This document shows, piece by piece, positions 1-7,515 of a stretch of DNA of 64,000 bases. This DNA is from Nonomuraea indica (GTDB taxonomy: Bacteria > Actinomycetota > Actinomycetes > Streptosporangiales > Streptosporangiaceae). A program made the position numbers and the translations under genes. The notes under the pieces were generated by a model that searched no databases, was not told the origin of the DNA, and saw only the letters and a program-made list of their open reading frames with translations. The number at the start of each line of letters is the position of its first letter. Within the stretch, counting starts at the first letter, position 1. The stretch is taken from contig NZ_KZ559480.1 of the NCBI RefSeq assembly GCF_002850745.1, positions 62,001 to 126,000 on the forward strand. The letters are read 5' to 3'.

Positions 1-1
1 C

Positions 2-583
2 AACTCCGGCGACCTCGGCAAGTACAACCCCGAGAAGGCCAAGCAGCTCCTCGACGCGGCCGGCTGGAAGCAGGACGGCGAGGTCCGCAAGAAGGACGGC
101 AAGGAGTTCGCGCTGAGCTTCGTCGTCCCGGCTGGCGTCCCCTACGCCAAGACCGAGGGCGAGCTCACCCAGGCGATGCTCAAGGAGGTCGGCATCAAGC
201 TGACCATCCGTCCCGTCCCCGATGACAAGTTCTTCACCGACTTCATCATCAAGGGCGACTTCGACCTGGTGCCGTTCTCCTGGATCGGCACGCCGCTGCC
301 GATCGGCGCGCTGCCGCAGATCTACAAGACCGGCTCCGAGAGCAACTTCCCCAAGGGCAGCGACCCGGCCCTGGACGCGGCGATCGACGAGACGGTGGGC
401 GAGATGGACCCGGCCAAGGCCATCGAGAAGGCCAACGCGGCCGACAAGCTCATCTGGGACATGGTGCACACCATCCCGCTGTACCAGCGCCCCGACATCC
501 AGGCGACGAAGAAGACCCTCGCCAACTTCGGCCCCTGGGGCTACAAGGCTCCCGACTGGACCCAGGTCGGCTTCACCGGCTGA
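2..583 (+). CDS. Peptide-type ABC transporter substrate-binding protein, C-terminal part (family 5)
   Basis: The gene enters from outside the window; 193 codons remain before the TGA. The visible start (NSGDLGKYNPEKAKQLLDAA) is the helix found late in family 5 solute-binding proteins (DppA/OppA), where the lid domain is completed before the final strand-helix segment. Later text (MLKEVGIKLTIRPV, DFDLVPFSWIG, IWDMVHTIPLYQRP) matches the same fold: a second-lobe strand, then the hinge return with its conserved aromatic 'IPLYQ'. The role would be extracytoplasmic capture of oligopeptides or a similar ligand for an ABC importer. No permease follows, so partners must lie upstream. An intrinsic terminator starts 17 bp after the stop. 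Family call is secure; ligand unknown. Confidence 0.9.
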   Translation, partial: NSGDLGKYNPEKAKQLLDAAGWKQDGEVRKKDGKEFALSFVVPAGVPYAKTEGELTQAMLKEVGIKLTIRPVPDDKFFTDFIIKGDFDLVPFSWIGTPLPIGALPQIYKTGSESNFPKGSDPALDAAIDETVGEMDPAKAIEKANAADKLIWDMVHTIPLYQRPDIQATKKTLANFGPWGYKAPDWTQVGFTG

Positions 584-600
584 CCTGTCCTCCAGCGCAC

Positions 601-636
601 GAACCCCCGGCCGGCACTCCGGCCGGGGGTTCTTTT
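601..636 (+). terminator. Intrinsic terminator after the substrate-binding protein
   Basis: A perfect 14-bp stem (GAACCCCCGGCCGG, 601-614, with its complement at 619-632) closes a 4-nt loop (CACT) and is followed by TTTT. It directly follows the binding-protein stop and should end that transcript before the ArsR promoter. Confidence 0.92.
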
Positions 637-650
637 CATGCCACTGGCTT

Positions 651-673
651 TATATAACCAGACTGGTATATTA
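651..673 (+). promoter_or_regulatory. A+T-rich imperfect dyad in the ArsR promoter (probable operator)
   Basis: The segment TATATAACCAGACTGGTATA contains ACCAG/CTGGT arms around one base, and TATAACCAG mirrors CTGGTATA with one extra A. It stands out in G+C-rich surroundings, lies 7 bp before the ArsR start and overlaps the likely -10 region, as expected for autorepression by an ArsR protein. Operator function is inferred. Confidence 0.6.
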
Positions 674-679
674 GGGGGC

Positions 680-1054
680 ATGCGCTTCGACGTGCTCGCG
701 GACCCCGCCCGCCGGCAGATCCTCGACCTGCTGCTCGAACGCCCCCGCCCGGTCGGCGAGCTGACCGAACGACTCGGCCTCACCCAGCCGGGCACCTCCA
801 AGCACCTGCGTGTGCTCCGCGAGGCAGGCCTGGTCACCGTACGCAAGGACGCCCAGCGCCGCTGGTACGAACTGCGCCCCGGGCCGCTCGCCGAGATCGA
901 CGCCTGGATCGCCCCCTACCGGCGGCTGTGGTCCACCGGCCTCGACCGCCTCGAACGCCACCTCGACACCATGCCCGACACCCCGGACACCCCGGTCACC
1001 GCTCCCGCAACCGCCGCGGGCCCGGCTCCGGACAGCTTGGAGGACCTCGCATGA
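680..1054 (+). CDS. ArsR-family winged-helix transcriptional regulator
   Basis: 124 aa from the ATG at 680, preceded by GGGG at 674-677; an in-frame ATG at 638 would lie inside the terminator/promoter and is less likely. Residues 1-80 form the ArsR winged helix: FDVLADPARRQILDLLLERP, then a recognition helix in LTQPGTSKHLRVLREAGLV and the wing KDAQRRWYELRP. No metal-binding cysteine cluster is visible, so it belongs to the non-metal group that usually pairs with SRPBCC (AHSA1-like) proteins. The stop overlaps the start of exactly such a gene (ATGA), so the pair should be co-transcribed, with the regulator controlling its own promoter dyad. The inducer is unknown. Confidence 0.9.
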   Translation: MRFDVLADPARRQILDLLLERPRPVGELTERLGLTQPGTSKHLRVLREAGLVTVRKDAQRRWYELRPGPLAEIDAWIAPYRRLWSTGLDRLERHLDTMPDTPDTPVTAPATAAGPAPDSLEDLA

Positions 1055-1842
1055 ACGAGCGCCTGCTCACCACGCCCGACGGCCGCAGCGTCCTGCACAT
1101 GCAGCGCCGCCTGGCTCACCCGCCCGCCAAGGTCTGGCGCGCGCTCACCGAGCCCGAGCACCTCGCCCAGTGGTTCCCCACCGAGGTGAGCATCGACGGC
1201 GACCAGGTCCGGTTCGGGTTCGGCCCCGGCGGCACCGTGATCGCGCACGACCCGCCCCGCCTGCTCGCCTTCACCTGGGGCGACGACGAGCTGCGCTGGG
1301 AGATCAGCCCCGACACCACGGGCGGCACCCTGCTCGACTTCACCCACACCTTCGCCGACCGCCATGGCGCCGCCAGCTTCGCCTCCGGCTGGCACACCTG
1401 CTTCGTCGCCCTGTCCCGGCTGCTCGACGGCCTGCGCCCGCACGCCCCCGGCGACACCGCCGCCCTGCACGAGCACTACGTCGCCATTCTCGGCCTGTCC
1501 GGCGGCACCGCCCGCGGCGGCACCGTACGCGTCGAACGGCAGCTCACCCGGCCCGCGCCCGTGGTGTGGCAGGCCCTGGACGGCGACCGGGCCACGGTCG
1601 GCGCTCCCCCGCCCGCGCCGTTCACCGCGGCCGGCGTCGAGGCCGGCCCGGTCACCCGTGCGGAGCCGGGCAAACTCCTGGAGTTCGACGCCGGCGCGGG
1701 CACGGTCCGGTGGGAGCTCACCGAGGGCACCGGCCACGGCGCGCGCCTCGTCATCACCCACAGGGACGACCCGGCCACCCTGCCCGCCTGGCGCGCCCAC
1801 GCCGAAGACCTCGCGACCACGGTGGCCGGCCTCACCATCTGA
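1051..1842 (+). CDS. Tandem SRPBCC (AHSA1-like) domain protein
   Basis: 263 aa, translationally coupled to the ArsR gene by ATGA. Two AHSA1/START-like ligand-binding folds follow each other: residues about 10-140 (RRLAHPPAKVWRALTEPEHLAQWFPTEV...) and 155-263 (VERQLTRPAPVVWQALDG...). The first is canonical. The second is shorter, and its entry helix lacks the usual 'LTDPEHLAQWW' text, suggesting a partner or regulatory copy. The proteins are cytoplasmic hydrophobic-pocket folds; no catalytic motif is recognisable, so the ligand and reaction are unknown. The ArsR-SRPBCC pairing recurs at 6082-6859. Confidence 0.87.
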   Translation: MNERLLTTPDGRSVLHMQRRLAHPPAKVWRALTEPEHLAQWFPTEVSIDGDQVRFGFGPGGTVIAHDPPRLLAFTWGDDELRWEISPDTTGGTLLDFTHTFADRHGAASFASGWHTCFVALSRLLDGLRPHAPGDTAALHEHYVAILGLSGGTARGGTVRVERQLTRPAPVVWQALDGDRATVGAPPPAPFTAAGVEAGPVTRAEPGKLLEFDAGAGTVRWELTEGTGHGARLVITHRDDPATLPAWRAHAEDLATTVAGLTI

Positions 1843-1900
1843 CCCCCGCCGCTCGGGCTCGCACGCCGGCCGGGCGGGCCGCACGCAGCAGGACGGCCCG

Positions 1901-2935
1901 TCAGGCGGTGAGCCCGAGCGCCGCCGCGGTGACCGCCCTGGCCCGCCGCGGCTCCAGCAGCAGATCCACGCTGTCGCACACCTGGTCCACACAGCCCACC
2001 AGCGGCAGGCCCTTCACCACCGGGTCCGACACGGCTCCCAGCAGCGCGCCGGCGAACCGGTCACCGCCGATCACCGGGAACGGCCGGTCATGGAAGCCGC
2101 GCACCCGCGCGTCCAGCGGCTCGGCCAGCGCCACCCGGTTCTGCAGCGCCGCCAGCCGCGCGTACGCGGCCGCGAGCGACTCCTGCCGTTCCCGCCACGA
2201 CCGGGCCGCCACCGCCCGCTCCAGCGACTCCCCCAGCTCCGCCGACCCCGGCAGCCGCGCCAGCGCGCTGCCCAGCCACTTGGCGTACGGCGGGTAGCGG
2301 CGGCGCAGCAGCAGCGCCAGCCGCATCACCTCGCGCGTCAGCCGCGCCCCCACCACGGCCGACCCCAGCTCGTCGCCCACCTCGCCGCACCGGCCGGGGA
2401 ACGGCTCCTCCTGCGCGATGCGCCGCCACTGGCAGGCCAGCACGTAGCGCCACACGTCGTCCGGGTACCAGCGCAGCGCCGACCGGGCCGCCTCCAGCGT
2501 GCCCAGCCCGTCGTGGAACACCTCACCCCGCGTCACCTCGGCCAGTCCCTGCCACGGCACCGACAACCAGTCGAGCAGCGACACCCCCCTCGACGGGTCG
2601 AAGCCGAGCCGTTCGCGCAGCCACGCCCCCAGCTCAGCCACCACCACCCCGGACCGCACCACCCCGTGGTAGCCGAACACCGTCGGGAAGCCGCCGAACC
2701 GCTCCGGCAGCCCGACGGCCACCCGCGCCTCCACCGCCGCCACCCGCCCCGGCTCGGCGAACACCAGCACCCGCGGTCCCCAGTCATGGTCGGCCGAGCG
2801 CGCCGTGTCGAACTCCAACACCTCAGACCCCGGGCCGATCAACGCGGCGCTGTGCGCGACACCGGTCAGCAGCGGCGCCACCGCCTCGGCATAGAACGCT
2901 CGGGACAACTCGATACCAGGCACAAAATCGGACAT
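1901..2935 (-). CDS. DUF4037 domain protein (nucleotidyltransferase-like)
   Basis: 344 aa. The N-terminal text (FVPGIELSRAFYAEAVAPLL, SAALIGPGSEVLEFDTARSADHDWGPR) is diagnostic of DUF4037; GSE and DHDWGPR resemble the G-S...D-x-D core of the nucleotidyltransferase fold. The ATG at 2933-2935 was chosen because homologues start just before FxPGxxLS; the frame stays open further upstream, but that stretch is low-complexity and overlaps the next gene. It forms no tight operon. Members are often annotated as hypothetical, so a transferase reaction is only inferred from fold. Confidence 0.85.
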   Translation of the reverse strand: MSDFVPGIELSRAFYAEAVAPLLTGVAHSAALIGPGSEVLEFDTARSADHDWGPRVLVFAEPGRVAAVEARVAVGLPERFGGFPTVFGYHGVVRSGVVVAELGAWLRERLGFDPSRGVSLLDWLSVPWQGLAEVTRGEVFHDGLGTLEAARSALRWYPDDVWRYVLACQWRRIAQEEPFPGRCGEVGDELGSAVVGARLTREVMRLALLLRRRYPPYAKWLGSALARLPGSAELGESLERAVAARSWRERQESLAAAYARLAALQNRVALAEPLDARVRGFHDRPFPVIGGDRFAGALLGAVSDPVVKGLPLVGCVDQVCDSVDLLLEPRRARAVTAAALGLTA

Positions 2936-3071
2936 CACTCTGCCAACTGTGCACCACGCCCCTGTGGTACTCACCTCAATTTCGGCGAGGCCGCCGGCGG
3001 TACGCCCGCGCGCGGACACGCCGACGCGGCACCAGGACGACCGTCCCGCGGTGCCGCCCGGCCCCCGTCGG

Positions 3072-3464
3072 CTACCGGCGGGCGTGCGTCGCCGTCGCGG
3101 CCGTGGCCTGCTGGCCGGACGCCGGGCCGGACGCCGGGCCGGACGCCGGGCCGGACGCCGGGCCGGACGCCGGGCCGGACCTCGACGCGTCGACGGGGTG
3201 GAGAACGGCGAGGATCTCGCCGATCTGGTGGCCGCCCTCGAGGGGGTGGCGCAGCGGCAGGGTCGGGTTGAGCTGGTAGCGGTTGCGGCGGCCTTCCCGG
3301 GTGGCTGTGAGGTATCCGGCGGCGGTGAGATCGGCCAGGATGCGTTGCGCGGCACGCTCGGTGATGCCGACGCGGGCGGCCACGTCACGGATGCGGGCAC
3401 CGGGGTCGCGGGCGATGCACAGCAGCACGTGGGCGTGGTTGGTCAGGAAGGTCCAGTCCGGCAC
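3072..3464 (-). CDS. Small winged-helix transcriptional regulator with a GPAS-repeat tail
   Basis: 130 aa from a GTG at 3462-3464; homologues begin with the same WTFLTNHAHVLLCIARDP text, so longer starts are unlikely. Residues 1-75 form an ArsR/MarR-like winged helix (RIRDVAARVGITERAAQRILADLTAAGYL, wing REGRRNRYQL). The family is common in actinomycetes as a stand-alone DNA-binding protein. The last third is unusual: (GPAS)n encoded by a 12-bp tandem repeat, likely disordered. Target genes are unknown; it runs in the same direction as the DUF4037 gene, 136 bp upstream of that gene's start. Confidence 0.82.
   Translation of the reverse strand: MPDWTFLTNHAHVLLCIARDPGARIRDVAARVGITERAAQRILADLTAAGYLTATREGRRNRYQLNPTLPLRHPLEGGHQIGEILAVLHPVDASRSGPASGPASGPASGPASGPASGQQATAATATHARR
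3113..3180 (-). repeat. 12-bp tandem repeat coding for (GPAS)n
   Basis: About 5.7 copies of GGCCGGACGCCG, in frame within the regulator gene; each unit encodes four residues (G-P-A-S). Units are nearly identical, suggesting recent slippage expansion. Confidence 0.93.
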
Positions 3465-3692
3465 GTCTCCATCGTACAAAAGGCGCTGGATGTGTCCGGA
3501 ACGCAAACTGACGAACCAGCGAGCGTGGATCCTGCCGGGTCAGGGACCTCCTGCGCGCGCTGGAGCGGCCCGTGCTGCGGGCGGAGGCGTGCCCGTCGCC
3601 GGAGGTTCCCCACCGGCCGTTCGGCGCCTCAGGTGAAGCCGAGAGCATCGGCCGCCGTGCGGCGGCGCCGCGACACGGTCTGGCCCCGACGG

Positions 3693-4175
3693 TCAGTTCC
3701 TGGTGGCGGTCAGCCAGTTGCGTACGTCGAGCATGGCGGTGCCGTCGCTGTCGGCGTCGATGTCGGCGGCCAGGTCGGCGATGGAGGTCCGGGCGAGCGC
3801 GTGGGACCAGGCGTCCTGGGCGGCGGCCATGGCTCGGGCGATCGCGCAGGGCCGTGAGCACCGTTCGGCGGGGATGCCGAGGGGGCCGCGCTGCCGGATC
3901 TCGGCGCACCGGTACGCGGGCTCGTCCCCGTCGATGGCCTGCACCACCTCCAGGGCGCTGATCTCCGAGGCGGGCCTGGTGAGGGTGTAGCCGCCGACCT
4001 GGCCCATGGTGGAGCGGACGATGCCGGCCCGCGACAGTGCCTGCAGGTGCTTGGCCGTGTACGCCGGCGGGGTGCCGTGCAGTTCCGCCAGCCGAGCCGC
4101 CGGCACCGGTTCGTGGCTCTGGCTGAGGGTGACGCAGCTGTGCAACGCCCACTCGACCCCGCTCGACATCTTCAT
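3693..4175 (-). CDS. Rrf2-family regulator, RsrR-like (probable [2Fe-2S] redox sensor)
   Basis: 160 aa. Residues 5-70 form the Rrf2 winged helix (PVPAARLAELHGTPPAYTAK, wing GQVGGYTLTRP). Cysteines are at 14, 90, 106 and 110. Residues 8 and 12 are Glu and His (VEWALH). In Streptomyces RsrR the [2Fe-2S] cluster is held across the dimer by two Cys of one subunit and Glu8/His12 of the other, so the ligand set looks conserved here. The gene is divergent from a CynX-type MFS gene, with two palindromes of identical architecture between them, consistent with redox-controlled repression of both genes. Plain Rrf2 assignment is certain; RsrR-type chemistry is inferred. Confidence 0.88.
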   Translation of the reverse strand: MKMSSGVEWALHSCVTLSQSHEPVPAARLAELHGTPPAYTAKHLQALSRAGIVRSTMGQVGGYTLTRPASEISALEVVQAIDGDEPAYRCAEIRQRGPLGIPAERCSRPCAIARAMAAAQDAWSHALARTSIADLAADIDADSDGTAMLDVRNWLTATRN

Positions 4176-4192
4176 GCCCCCACCCTACCCGT

Positions 4193-4213
4193 CTCGGACA
4201 AGTAATGTCCGAG
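4193..4213. promoter_or_regulatory. Rrf2 operator candidate, site 1
   Basis: Perfect 8-bp arms with a 5-nt spacer: CTCGGACA-N5-TGTCCGAG. It lies 17 bp upstream of the rrf2 start codon in the divergent region shared with the MFS gene. Confidence 0.8.
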
Positions 4214-4225
4214 TTGTGATATGAA

Positions 4226-4246
4226 CTCGGATAGAAAATATCCGAG
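4226..4246. promoter_or_regulatory. Rrf2 operator candidate, site 2
   Basis: Perfect 8-bp arms with a 5-nt spacer: CTCGGATA-N5-TATCCGAG. Same layout as site 1, with centres 33 bp apart (about three helical turns). It lies 19 bp before the MFS start codon, so binding would block that promoter. Confidence 0.8.
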
Positions 4247-4265
4247 ACAAGGTGTCGGAGCGCCC

Positions 4266-5474
4266 ATGACGCAGACAGCACTGCCCTGCACCCGCACATC
4301 CCTGGGGGTGGCCGCCCTGGCGTTGTTCGTGGCGGCGGCGAACCTGCGGCCGGCCATCGCGGCCGTCTCGCCGCTCGTCGACCACATCCGCGCAGACCTG
4401 GATCTGTCGGCGACCGGAGTGTCGCTGCTGACCACCATCCCGACGCTGGCCATGGGGGTGTGCGCGCCCCTGGCCGCGTACGCGGGCCGACGGTACGGCC
4501 TGCACTCCGGCGTACTCGCCGGGCTCGTGATCATCGCCGTGGCCACCGCGGCGCGCCTGCTCGGCGAGTCCACCTGGCTGCAGTTGAGCAGCGCGGCCGT
4601 CGTCGGAGCAGGGATCGCCATCGCCCAGACGCTGCTGCCCGCCGTGGTCAAGACCCGTTTCGCCGCCCGCGCCGGGCTGGTCACCGGCGTCTACACCGCC
4701 GGGCTCGGCCTGGGCGGCGCGGTGGCGGCCGGAGTGAGCGCGCCGCTGGCCGACGCCCTCGGCTCCTGGCCGGGAGCGCTGGCGTCCTGGGCGGTGCTCG
4801 CGCTGGCGGGCATCGCGCTGTGGTCGGCCGCCAAGGGCTCGCTGGGCCTGGCCGACGCCATGGCCCCCGCCGGGCCCGCCGCCCAGCGGATACCCTGGCG
4901 CAGCGGCGTGGCCTGGCACATCACCCTGTTGTCGGCCGTCAACTCCGCCCTGTACTACTGCGAGCTGGCCTGGGTGGCGCCGCTGTTGCACGATGACGCC
5001 GGTCGCGACGCGGCGACCGCCGGGCTCATGCTCACCGCGATGATCTCCATTCAGGTCGTGGCGATGCCGGCCGTACCGGCGCTGCTGGGCGAGCGCCGCG
5101 GCACGTGGGCGGGTCTGGCAGTCACGATGACGCTGACCTCTGCCGGCTTCCTGGGGCTGGCGTACGCGCCCGGCACGGCGACATGGGTGTGGATCGCGGC
5201 GCTGGGCGTGGGGCACGGCGGGCTGTTCACGCTCGTGCTCACCCTGCCCGTGCTGGCCGGCCGCGACCCCGGCGAGGCCGGGCGGATCAGCGCGATGGCG
5301 TTCTTCGTCGGGTACGGCTGCGCCGGGCTGGCTCCGCTGCTGGTGGGCGCGCTGCGCGATGCCACCGGCGACTTCACTCTCGCCTTCGGCTCGCTGGGCG
5401 CGATCGGCCTGCTCATGCTCGTGCCCGTCGCCCGCCTGCGCAGCGCCGTCCTCCGTCCGGCCGAGGCAGGCTGA
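4266..5474 (+). CDS. CynX/NimT-family MFS transporter
   Basis: 402 aa with about 12 hydrophobic segments. The N-terminus (AANLRPAIAAVSPLVDHIRADLDLSATGVSLL, split here for length) is the CynX/NimT signature: NLRP in TM1 followed by a long periplasmic helix. The family includes E. coli CynX (cyanate) and NimT (2-nitroimidazole exporter). The ATG at 4266 is preferred over one at 4221, which would lie within the operator region. The stop is 1 nt before the next gene's ATG. Divergence from an RsrR-like regulator suggests export of an electrophilic or redox-active compound; the substrate is not known. Confidence 0.88.
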   Translation: MTQTALPCTRTSLGVAALALFVAAANLRPAIAAVSPLVDHIRADLDLSATGVSLLTTIPTLAMGVCAPLAAYAGRRYGLHSGVLAGLVIIAVATAARLLGESTWLQLSSAAVVGAGIAIAQTLLPAVVKTRFAARAGLVTGVYTAGLGLGGAVAAGVSAPLADALGSWPGALASWAVLALAGIALWSAAKGSLGLADAMAPAGPAAQRIPWRSGVAWHITLLSAVNSALYYCELAWVAPLLHDDAGRDAATAGLMLTAMISIQVVAMPAVPALLGERRGTWAGLAVTMTLTSAGFLGLAYAPGTATWVWIAALGVGHGGLFTLVLTLPVLAGRDPGEAGRISAMAFFVGYGCAGLAPLLVGALRDATGDFTLAFGSLGAIGLLMLVPVARLRSAVLRPAEAG

Positions 5475-5475
5475 C

Positions 5476-6027
5476 ATGCGCCCCCATCACCGAGAAGGCG
5501 CGGGCGGCCGCGTGAACCTCGAACGCCTCACCGGTCAGGAGGTCGTGGCCCGCGCCTCCGAGTTGGTGAAGATCTACCGGGCCGCGTTCGGCGGCCCGCC
5601 GTGGCACGAGGACGATCGTGCCGCCGACGCCTTCGCCGAACGCCTGGCCGCGGACGCGCGACGTCCCGGATTCGCGGCGGTGCTGGCCGCCGACAACGGC
5701 GGACCCGCCGGTTTCGGTACGGCATGGCGCACCCCGAGGCCCTTCCCCACGGGCCGGGCCTACGATCTCGTCCGCGCCGAACTAGGTGACGCGGTGGAAA
5801 CGCGGCTGGGAGGCGCGCTGGAGGTGGACGAGCTGGCGGTGAGCCCGCACGCGCGCGGTCAGGGCCTCGCGGGACGGATCCTCGACCTCCTGTGCGGCCG
5901 CGCCGGCTCCTGCTGGCTGCTGACCGCCCCGCGAGCGACTGACGCGATCAGGCTCTACGAACGGCTCGGCTGGCGGCGCCTGACCGGGGCGAGGGCGGAC
6001 GTCGTGGTGTTCGTGCGTTCGCCGTGA
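5476..6027 (+). CDS. GNAT-family N-acetyltransferase
   Basis: 183 aa from the ATG at 5476; a GTG at 5512 is an alternative. The GNAT core is visible: GALEVDELAVSPHARGQGLAGRIL (strand 4 plus the acetyl-CoA loop with R/QGxGxA-like ARGQGLAG), followed by TAPRATDAIRLYERLGWRRL, the usual C-terminal 'N/DxxAxxLYxxxGF' element. It begins 1 nt after the MFS stop, so it is co-transcribed with the exporter and may acetylate the same toxic compound, but the acceptor cannot be read from sequence. Confidence 0.85.
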   Translation: MRPHHREGAGGRVNLERLTGQEVVARASELVKIYRAAFGGPPWHEDDRAADAFAERLAADARRPGFAAVLAADNGGPAGFGTAWRTPRPFPTGRAYDLVRAELGDAVETRLGGALEVDELAVSPHARGQGLAGRILDLLCGRAGSCWLLTAPRATDAIRLYERLGWRRLTGARADVVVFVRSP

Positions 6028-6081
6028 ACGCTTCGATCAGCCGGTGGCCCGTCACGCCCCCTCCCGGCCGGCACGGATCAC

Positions 6082-6489
6082 TCAGGCGGCGGCGGTGGCT
6101 GCCGCCGTCTCGGCGAGGATGCCGAGGAAGTGCGGCCACCCCTCGGCGTGGGGTGGGACCTGCGACTCCGGCAGGTTCGAGTGGGTCAGGTCGACCCGCG
6201 TGCCGGTGGCCGTCGGCGTCAGGCGGAACGCCACCTCGGTCGACCCGGCGGGAAGGACGTCGTCGGCCTCCAGTCCCCAGGTGACGACGACCGAGCGGGG
6301 CCGGTCCACCTCGACGAACTCGCCGCGGATCGGGTTCCCGTCGATGTCGACGGCGAACACGCCGCCCGGCCGGGGATCGAGCTCGGCGCTGCGGCCCATC
6401 CACGCCAGCATCCCGTCGACCGTGACGAGGTGGTCGAACACGATCTCTGGCGGGGCGTCGATGTCGATGGAGGTGGTGAACTCAGCCAT
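6082..6489 (-). CDS. SRPBCC (AHSA1-like) domain protein
   Basis: 135 aa, one SRPBCC fold: FTTSIDIDAPPEIVFDHLVTVDGMLAWMG, the central sheet (GEFVEVDRPRSVVVTWGL), then a C-terminal helix ending in an Ala-rich tail. Third gene of an operon in which it overlaps the ArsR gene by 8 bp. Ligand unknown. The arrangement matches the ArsR-SRPBCC pair at 680-1842, but the order relative to the metal-binding gene is specific to this locus. Confidence 0.88.
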   Translation of the reverse strand: MAEFTTSIDIDAPPEIVFDHLVTVDGMLAWMGRSAELDPRPGGVFAVDIDGNPIRGEFVEVDRPRSVVVTWGLEADDVLPAGSTEVAFRLTPTATGTRVDLTHSNLPESQVPPHAEGWPHFLGILAETAAATAAA

Positions 6490-6859
6490 GGGTCCTCGCG
6501 GTCTTCTCAGCGGCGGTCTTCTCGGCAGCGGTGTTCTCGGCAGCGGTCTTCTCGGCAGCGGTCTTGAGAGCGGCCAGGTGATCGGGCCAGAAGCCCTCCA
6601 GGAACTGGCGGACGACGGCGAAGCCGTCGGTGCGCACGACGAAGAGGTGGCGGGTGCCCTCCCGCGTCTCGGTGACGAGCCCGGCTCTGCGGAGGACCCG
6701 GAGATGGTGGGAGACGGCCTGCTGGCTCATCGCCATCGCGTCGGCGACCTCGCCCACCGCCCGGGGCTCGTCCCGAACGATGCTCAGGATGGCGCGGCGG
6801 TTGCCGTCGGCCAGCGCCCGGAGGGTACTGTCCAGCACCTCGGCGGTGGCTGCGCTCAC
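6482..6859 (-). CDS. ArsR-family regulator with TAAEK-repeat tail
   Basis: 125 aa from a GTG at 6857-6859, whose bases overlap the TGA of the upstream TIGR03086 gene. Winged helix: LRALADGNRRAILSIVRDEP, recognition helix MSQQAVSHHLRVLRRAGLV, wing EGTRHLFVV. The C-terminus is a run of (T-A-A-E-K/N) units encoded by a 15-bp tandem repeat, likely a charged helix or disordered tail not seen in normal ArsR proteins. It probably controls the palindrome at 7414-7429 upstream of its own operon. Confidence 0.88.
   Translation of the reverse strand: MSAATAEVLDSTLRALADGNRRAILSIVRDEPRAVGEVADAMAMSQQAVSHHLRVLRRAGLVTETREGTRHLFVVRTDGFAVVRQFLEGFWPDHLAALKTAAEKTAAENTAAEKTAAEKTARTHG
6500..6559 (-). repeat. 15-bp tandem repeat coding for TAAEK units
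   Basis: Four copies of GGTCTTCTCGGCAGC with a few substitutions, in frame near the 3' end of the ArsR gene. Unit length is a multiple of three, so copy changes only lengthen the tail. Confidence 0.92.
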
Positions 6860-7404
6860 GGCGTCCTGCCGAGGTAGGCGACGAGCCGCTCGGACGCCGT
6901 GGCGCCGGTGTCGAGCGCCGGGCCGAGCGCGGGGCCGAAGGCGTCGCCGCGCTGCGCCTCCCCGATGGCCGCGTGGGCGAAGGTGAGGACGGCGGACGCG
7001 AGGTCGTCCGGGATGGACGCCGCTTCGCCGCCGGCCTGGCTGATGTCCCAGCCGTGGACGACGGCTTCGAGGAGGTTCGCCGACGCCATGACCGGCCCGG
7101 GCATCGTCCCGAACGGCAGCTCGTAGGTGCGATCCATCGCGCCGGGCTGCCGCCAGGCGAGCCGGGCCCGGGCCGCGAGGTCGGCCATGGCGGCGTCCCA
7201 TGGTCCGGTGACGGTGGCGCCGCCGCCGTCGAGGGCGTCGGCGAAGGTCGCCATGCTCTGGACGGTGTGGTCGAGCAGCGACCGGAGGTCCCAGTCGCCG
7301 CACGGGGTGGCGGCGTCGAGGGCATCGGCCGGGACGGCGGCGATGCGGGCCGTCGTCCACGTCAGGCCCTTGTCGAGCAGGTCGAGGGTATCGGTGCTGT
7401 GCAT
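6856..7404 (-). CDS. TIGR03086-family metal-binding protein (DinB/mycothiol-dependent isomerase-like)
   Basis: 182 aa from the ATG at 7402-7404; an earlier in-frame ATG at 7438-7440 would overlap the operator. The DinB-like four-helix fold is recognisable from PCGDWDLRSLLDHTVQSM (first metal His) and NLLEAVVHGWDIS (second His plus Asp context), typical of the mycothiol-dependent maleylpyruvate isomerase superfamily. Such proteins bind a divalent metal and often use mycothiol; the actual reaction is unknown. First gene of a three-gene operon (this, ArsR, SRPBCC), joined by a GTGA overlap. Confidence 0.86.
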   Translation of the reverse strand: MHSTDTLDLLDKGLTWTTARIAAVPADALDAATPCGDWDLRSLLDHTVQSMATFADALDGGGATVTGPWDAAMADLAARARLAWRQPGAMDRTYELPFGTMPGPVMASANLLEAVVHGWDISQAGGEAASIPDDLASAVLTFAHAAIGEAQRGDAFGPALGPALDTGATASERLVAYLGRTP

Positions 7405-7413
7405 GACTCTTAC

Positions 7414-7429
7414 ACAAACAGTCGTTTGT
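7414..7429. promoter_or_regulatory. Palindrome upstream of the TIGR03086-ArsR-SRPBCC operon
   Basis: ACAAAC-AGTC-GTTTGT, a perfect 6-bp dyad in an A+T-rich pocket, 9 bp before the operon's first ATG. Likely the operator of the ArsR protein encoded second in the operon. Confidence 0.7.
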
Positions 7430-7515
7430 ACAAAAGTCAAATGGTGTTCCAGGCGCTCGAATCGTCACGGGACCCCAGCTTCAGGATGACTGAAGGTTGC
7501 TGCAAGAATGTCGGC

